Source of the DNA: Bacteroidales bacterium
Lineage (GTDB): Bacteria; Bacteroidota; Bacteroidia; Bacteroidales; JAIPAH01
Length of the DNA stretch: 46,464 nt
Assembly (NCBI GenBank): GCA_021740175.1
Contig: JAIPAH010000006.1
Location: 1 to 46,464 of the forward strand
Reading direction: 5' to 3'
Of this stretch, positions 42,842-46,464 are shown piece after piece. The notes beneath the pieces were generated by a model. That model searched no databases and had not been told where the DNA came from. It worked only from the letters and a program-made list of their open reading frames with translations. Each line of letters begins with the position of its first letter. Position 1 is the stretch's first letter. The translations under genes were made by a program, and so were the position numbers.

Positions 42842-43888
42842 TTATGTTTGTTTAGGTTTGATAATCAGCTTGATCATGTAATAGAGCGCTCCCAGGCCAA
42901 TCAGAAATACCACCAAAAACATCGCCAGCGATCCATATTCAGGCGATACATTAAGGTTGGCAGGGTCTCCTGCATCTTTAAGATAAGCATAGCGCACCAT
43001 TTCCCGGTTGATGATCATGTTAAGAAGCAGAAAGACTAGCAGGAACGTGGTTGTCTTGAATTTCCCTTGCGTACTTGAATAAATCAGGAAGAGGGCAATG
43101 GCAATGCCCAGCATAAGCCATATGGTGGCGAATAAGTCGCCTCCCATAAACATTTTCCAGATATTTTCAGGTAAACTAAGCCAAAACCATATACCGATAA
43201 CTACTTGTATCATCGTAGCAAAGCCGAAGATTTTTAGACCGCGTGTTTTTTCAGCGTTTTTATCTTTATCCGGGATTTTCTTTTTAAAATGATAGTAAAT
43301 AGCCTTTCCAAGGCCGGCTACAGCAATAGCCCCTGTCAAAAAGTGCAGAAAACGGGGCCATAGCGTGGGCTCCCCGAAATTCAGCTGCCATCCGCTTTGA
43401 TTGGCGAAATACATCTCCCAGCGTTCCGGCCGAAGCATCAATGTGTTGTTGTTAACCAGCATAAACGCAATGAAGAGTAGGAAAACAGCGGTGATTGTCA
43501 GCGTGGTTTTCGCAAATACCGGAGTTTTTTTGTTTTTGAACACATAAATGTAAGCCCCGTAATAGGCAAGGATGAGTATGGGGATAATAAGTATCCACAG
43601 TGAGGCCATAATGATGGAACTGGTGTAAAAAAAATTGCCGTAAATTACCTGCAGGAATAATAGCGGGGGTACCCCCAAATTAATTGTCAAAGCGATTAAA
43701 GTAGGGATGGTCATGCTATCCTGCTTGAAAGTTCTTTTACGGAATGCATCCCAAAGGCTTAGCAAGCTGCCGCCCAGGATAAAATTCATCAGGATGATAT
43801 GAAGCAGGAACGTTACGATGAGTAAAACCTGGAACCACCACCAATTAACAGGTAGGGCCTCCGCTGAAGGTATAATTTGACTAATCAT
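42842..43888 (-). CDS. CydA-like second membrane subunit of the redox complex
   Basis: A 348-residue protein with about nine TM helices and no CXXCH. TM1 (WWWFQVLLIVTFLLHIILMNFILGGSLL) has the same His-x(8)-Gly-Gly layout as the fused partner (His30). RFLHFLTGAIAVAG (His182) aligns with the CydA segment KFVHTVASGYVTGA, so it seems to keep the heme ligand lost in the partner. NREMVRYAYL occupies the place of CydA's GRQPW. It is thus likely the CydA' half of a heterodimer. Start at ATG 43888 (MISQIIPSAEALPV) is preferred to a TTG 54 bases upstream. The 2-bp gap to the next gene indicates one operon and a fixed stoichiometry. Confidence 0.8.
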   Translation of the reverse strand: MISQIIPSAEALPVNWWWFQVLLIVTFLLHIILMNFILGGSLLSLWDAFRKRTFKQDSMTIPTLIALTINLGVPPLLFLQVIYGNFFYTSSIIMASLWILIIPILILAYYGAYIYVFKNKKTPVFAKTTLTITAVFLLFIAFMLVNNNTLMLRPERWEMYFANQSGWQLNFGEPTLWPRFLHFLTGAIAVAGLGKAIYYHFKKKIPDKDKNAEKTRGLKIFGFATMIQVVIGIWFWLSLPENIWKMFMGGDLFATIWLMLGIAIALFLIYSSTQGKFKTTTFLLVFLLLNMIINREMVRYAYLKDAGDPANLNVSPEYGSLAMFLVVFLIGLGALYYMIKLIIKPKQT

Positions 43889-44261
43889 AGGCGATAAACT
43901 TAAGGTTAGGTCGAATTTACAGGGAAAGGATAAATTAATCAAATTCTCATACGAAAGATGAGTAATTTAAATTTGTTCTAAATACTGATGGTCGTTATTT
44001 GGTTCATAGGTTTTTAAGTTACTACGTTTTGAAAATTTTAAGGTATCTTTATTAGTGACCTACCAACAATTTCCCCAAATGCCGGATAAAAAACCGGATA
44101 TTCCATTCAATGGCTTAATTTCCAGAAGCAGTGGCTTACAAATCCCAAAACCTTGATAGCTTAACTCAAGCACTTAAACACTTACGCACATAAGCACATA
44201 AACACCCTAAAACCAACAACCTAAAAACCTACAAACTTACAAACTTACAAACTTACAAACC
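43889..44261. other. Intergenic region between mtaB and the redox operon
   Basis: This 373-bp stretch contains the leader of the redox operon on its left side (AT-rich, no exact TAnnTTTG box found). From about 44160 there is simple-sequence DNA: irregular units of about 8-10 bases built on ACTTAAAC/ACATAAGC, then the regular octamer repeat at 44231-44262. No hairpin terminator for mtaB is evident. No gene is seen. Confidence 0.5.
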
Positions 44262-44262
44262 T
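44231..44262. repeat. Octamer tandem repeat at the mtaB stop
   Basis: ACAAACTT is repeated three times (44231-44254) followed by ACAAACCT (44255-44262) and a further partial unit CAAACCTT. The last full unit includes the first base of the mtaB stop codon (TGA, 44264-44262), so the repeat is at the gene's exact 3' end. Confidence 0.9.
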
Positions 44263-45566
44263 CAAACCTTCTCCTCAACTCTCGCCAGACCAATCATCAC
44301 CGGCTCATCACCTTCTTCGATGTCTTTGAGGTCGACGTCGTAGAATTCATTTTTCTTAAGGTTGTCACCGGCAAATTTGACGGGGATGTAGTGTTCGCCG
44401 TAGCCGTGGGCGTAGCCTTCCTTGTCGATTTTTTCGACCAATACCCGTTGCTGCTTACCGATGAATGATTTGCGATAATTCAGTTTGTTATCGGCCGTAA
44501 GGTCGCGGATAATTTCACTGCGTTGCGATTTCAGCTTGTCGGGCAGGTGTTCTTTCATACGAGCCGCCCGCGTCCCTTCTCGCATGGAGTACTTAAATGT
44601 GTGGATATGGCTGAATCCTAGCTCTTTGACCACATTAACCGTTTCGTTAAAATCTTCTTCCGTTTCGCCCGGGAAACCGACAATGACATCCGTAGTGAAA
44701 TTGAAATCCGGTCGCACCGCCCGCACGTCATTTACGATTTGGCGGAATTCATCGACGGTATACATGCGGCGCATTTTTAGCAGTGTTTTGTCCGAACCGC
44801 TTTGAAGACAAAGATGAAGGTGCGGAGCAAGCTTCGGGTGCCTGAAAAGTTGATAGAGTTTTTTCCCGAAACCGTCCGGTTCGATAGAGGAAATCCTGAC
44901 CCTGAAATCTCCCGGAATTTCAAGAACACGCTCAATCAAATCATCGAATTTCATCCCGTTATAATGATACCGGCCGATATTGACCCCGGTAAGGACAATT
45001 TCTTTGTACCCGTAACCCACTACTTTGCGGATGTTTTCTTCAATGTCTTCGTATGGGCGGCTTTTGGCGCGGCCGCGTACGGACGGTATGATGCAGAATG
45101 TACAGAAGTTGTCACATCCGTCCTGGATTTTTATCATGCTGCGGGTGTGAAAAGTATGCTTAGCAGCATCGTAGTTGAAAAGATTGGCGCTGTCCCTTTT
45201 CGGGTGATAGACTTCGCCTTTGTAATGCGCATCTATCAGGTTATATATCTGGCTTTTTTCTTCGTTTTCCACAAAATACGTCACGTTGTCGAGGCTCTGC
45301 TCCAGCTTGTCGCGGTGATTGTTGACCATGCAGCCGGTGACTACTACAAGGGCATCCTCGTTGGTTTTCGTTGCCTGGCGGATGATGTTGCGCGATTTAG
45401 TATCGCTTTGCTTGGTCACCGTACAGGTATTTACCACATACACATCTGCCTTGTCATTATAATCAACAATTTTATAGTCATTATTTTTGAATGTTGATGC
45501 CAGTGCATCGGTTTCGTACTGGTTCAGCCTGCAGCCTAATGTTCTGAATGCTATCTTTCTGCTCAT
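44262..45566 (-). CDS. mtaB: tRNA t6A37 methylthiotransferase MtaB
   Basis: MtaB is a radical-SAM enzyme that adds a methylthio group to t6A37, making ms2t6A in ANN-decoding tRNAs. The 434 residues have the UPF0004 domain (IAFRTLGCRLNQYETDALAS; VVNTCTV; TGCMV, three Fe-S cysteines), the radical-SAM domain (IQDGCDNFCTFCIIPSVRGRAKSRP; LTGVNIGRY; LHLCLQSGSDKTLLKMRRMY; TDVIVGFPGETEEDF), and a C-terminal TRAM-like region. LGCRLNQ distinguishes MtaB from MiaB. Its substrate base is built by the TsaE pathway encoded at 15.6 kb. It overlaps miaB by 4 bp, an mtaB-miaB pair. Confidence 0.94.
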   Translation of the reverse strand: MSRKIAFRTLGCRLNQYETDALASTFKNNDYKIVDYNDKADVYVVNTCTVTKQSDTKSRNIIRQATKTNEDALVVVTGCMVNNHRDKLEQSLDNVTYFVENEEKSQIYNLIDAHYKGEVYHPKRDSANLFNYDAAKHTFHTRSMIKIQDGCDNFCTFCIIPSVRGRAKSRPYEDIEENIRKVVGYGYKEIVLTGVNIGRYHYNGMKFDDLIERVLEIPGDFRVRISSIEPDGFGKKLYQLFRHPKLAPHLHLCLQSGSDKTLLKMRRMYTVDEFRQIVNDVRAVRPDFNFTTDVIVGFPGETEEDFNETVNVVKELGFSHIHTFKYSMREGTRAARMKEHLPDKLKSQRSEIIRDLTADNKLNYRKSFIGKQQRVLVEKIDKEGYAHGYGEHYIPVKFAGDNLKKNEFYDVDLKDIEEGDEPVMIGLARVEEKV

Positions 45567-46464
45567 ACTTTCTCCGCTAATTCTTTTTCATCCACATTCA
45601 CTTGTACTCCTTCTGTTGAGAACGGTGTAACAGAAGTTATCCGCACATGGGTAAATTCCCCAATCAGATCTTCATTGGTTGATGGGAAACGAACAATGAT
45701 TTTTCCTTCGGTCAGTGCTGATAAGTAACCTTCTTTTTTATTTTTCCCGGTAACCAGCACTTTATACGTATTACCTATCAGCGATTTGTTGTATTCGATG
45801 GTGTGCTTGGTGAGTTCATTGGTCAAAGCATGGAATCGCTCTTTCTTTATCTCGTTGGGCACATCGTCGGGCCAGCGTGAACTGGCGGCGCCAGGTCGCG
45901 GGGAATATTGAGCGATGTATGCCATGTTGAATTTAAACTCTTCCATGATTTTGCGGGTATTCTCAAACTGCTCTTCCGTCTCGCCTGTGAAGCCTACGAT
46001 AATATCGGTAAAAATTGTTGCATCCGGCACCAATTCCCATATTTTGTGGATAATATGGCGGTACTTATCGATGTTGTGTTTCCGGTTCATCCGGATAAGC
46101 ACCTTGTCATCGCCCGTTTGAACCGGGAGATGAATTTGTTTGGCAATATGGGGGTATTCGGCAATCACTTCAACCACCTCGTCGGTAAAATCACGGGGAT
46201 GGGGGGAGGTAAAGTATACCCAGAAGTCCTTGCCGCTTTGTTTTCCATATTCGCCGACGCGTCTCAATAATTCGGCAAACGAGATTTCATTGCCCCGTTT
46301 GTCAAACCCATACGAATTCACATTTTGCCCCAGCAGAGTGATAGACTTATAACCGTTATTCACCAATGTTTTTAATTCGTCTAAAATTTCCTCATGGGGC
46401 CTGGATATTTCTCTTCCTCTGGTGTAGGGCACCGCGCAGAAAGTACAGAATTTATCGCAGCCGT
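45563..46464 (-). CDS. miaB: tRNA i6A37 methylthiotransferase MiaB (3' part)
   Basis: MiaB converts i6A37 to ms2i6A37 in tRNAs reading UNN codons. The gene runs off the right edge, so about 300 C-terminal residues are seen. The visible part opens with GCDKFCTFCAVPYTRGREISRP, the radical-SAM CxxxCxxC cluster, then ITLLGQNVNSYG, IHLPVQTGDDKVLIRMNRKH, TDIIVGFTGETEEQF and the C-terminal TRAM domain (IGNTYKVLVTG... IGEFTHVRITSV). The opening cluster overlaps the window end, and the UPF0004 domain is missing here. The 4-bp overlap with mtaB indicates cotranslation. Confidence 0.94.
   Translation of the reverse strand, partial: GCDKFCTFCAVPYTRGREISRPHEEILDELKTLVNNGYKSITLLGQNVNSYGFDKRGNEISFAELLRRVGEYGKQSGKDFWVYFTSPHPRDFTDEVVEVIAEYPHIAKQIHLPVQTGDDKVLIRMNRKHNIDKYRHIIHKIWELVPDATIFTDIIVGFTGETEEQFENTRKIMEEFKFNMAYIAQYSPRPGAASSRWPDDVPNEIKKERFHALTNELTKHTIEYNKSLIGNTYKVLVTGKNKKEGYLSALTEGKIIVRFPSTNEDLIGEFTHVRITSVTPFSTEGVQVNVDEKELAEKV

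Noticed and set aside
40149-43888. Classical cytochrome bd oxidase (cydAB)
   Set aside because: No CydB is present, the membrane domain lacks the CydA TM5 His, and eight heme c sites are fused; a bd oxidase label would mislead.
44802-45497. 231-codon plus-strand open frame
   Set aside because: It is antisense to mtaB, whose motifs are fully conserved; the frame has no family features and results from codon bias.
1-46464. CRISPR arrays, tRNA or rRNA genes, insertion sequences, prophage
   Set aside because: I looked on both strands and saw no direct-repeat/spacer arrays, no tRNA T-loop/acceptor pattern and no transposase or phage genes.

Overview
The window is chromosomal DNA of a member of the Bacteroidota. 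The evidence is an LpxC-FabZ fusion, a PorX-type response regulator with a PglZ domain, a PorT-like outer-membrane barrel, lipoprotein signals, and several sites matching the Bacteroidota promoter (-33 TTTG, -7 TAnnTTTG). The moderately AT-rich composition and oligopurine/pyrimidine tandem repeats suggest a Bacteroidales/Marinilabiliales-like organism, but the genus cannot be fixed from sequence alone. I see no rRNA, tRNA, CRISPR array, insertion sequence or prophage.

Layout. 1-4603 (minus): a lipoprotein cut by the window edge, then a tightly packed unit read GT4 glycosyltransferase, purD, DUF6427-like membrane protein, rnhB. 4759-8298 (plus): a surface-polysaccharide unit of two Wzz-type chain-length proteins and an O-antigen ligase/polymerase. 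8373-13639 (minus): HD phosphohydrolase, lpxD, lpxC-fabZ, lpxA, efp, the lipid A start-up block. 14077-25297 (plus): porX, tsaE, ald, aroB, aroA, a methyltransferase, tex, an outer-membrane barrel, a DUF985 cupin, rsmE and a DUF4159 protein. 25723-28353 (minus): valS. 28500-30313 (plus): two lipoproteins. 30413-33258 (minus): dus and an ABC-F ATPase. 33451-37978 (minus): pckA and ppdK, two PEP-forming enzymes. 38152-39628 (minus): yjbQ family, a lone GroES-like protein and a thioredoxin-glutaredoxin fusion. 40149-43888 (minus): a two-gene membrane redox complex. 44262-46464 (minus): mtaB and the 3' part of miaB.

The most notable points are these. (1) pckA is full length (544 codons) but codon 82 is an in-frame TAG where the family has Trp; three nearby genes use TAG as their stop. 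(2) The redox pair at 40149-43888 joins a CydA-like quinol-binding membrane domain to eight CXXCH heme sites and is partnered by a second CydA-like subunit; it looks like a quinol:multiheme-cytochrome oxidoreductase rather than a classical bd oxidase. (3) The intergenic DNA from 38.5 to 40.1 kb is unusually structured: a long three-segment hairpin, a triple 11-bp repeat carrying stop codons, a candidate small RNA of about 80 nt with its own -7 box and terminator, and a REP-like GC-rich palindrome.

Functionally, the left half is dominated by cell-envelope synthesis (lipid A, O-antigen) and the regulator PorX, which in the phylum controls the type IX secretion system. The right half holds central carbon metabolism at the PEP/pyruvate/oxaloacetate node, redox proteins and tRNA modification. 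Start codons were moved inward from the longest reading frame for porX, tex, the cupin, rsmE, the DUF4159 protein, valS, both lipoproteins, the Trx-Grx protein and the second CydA-like subunit.
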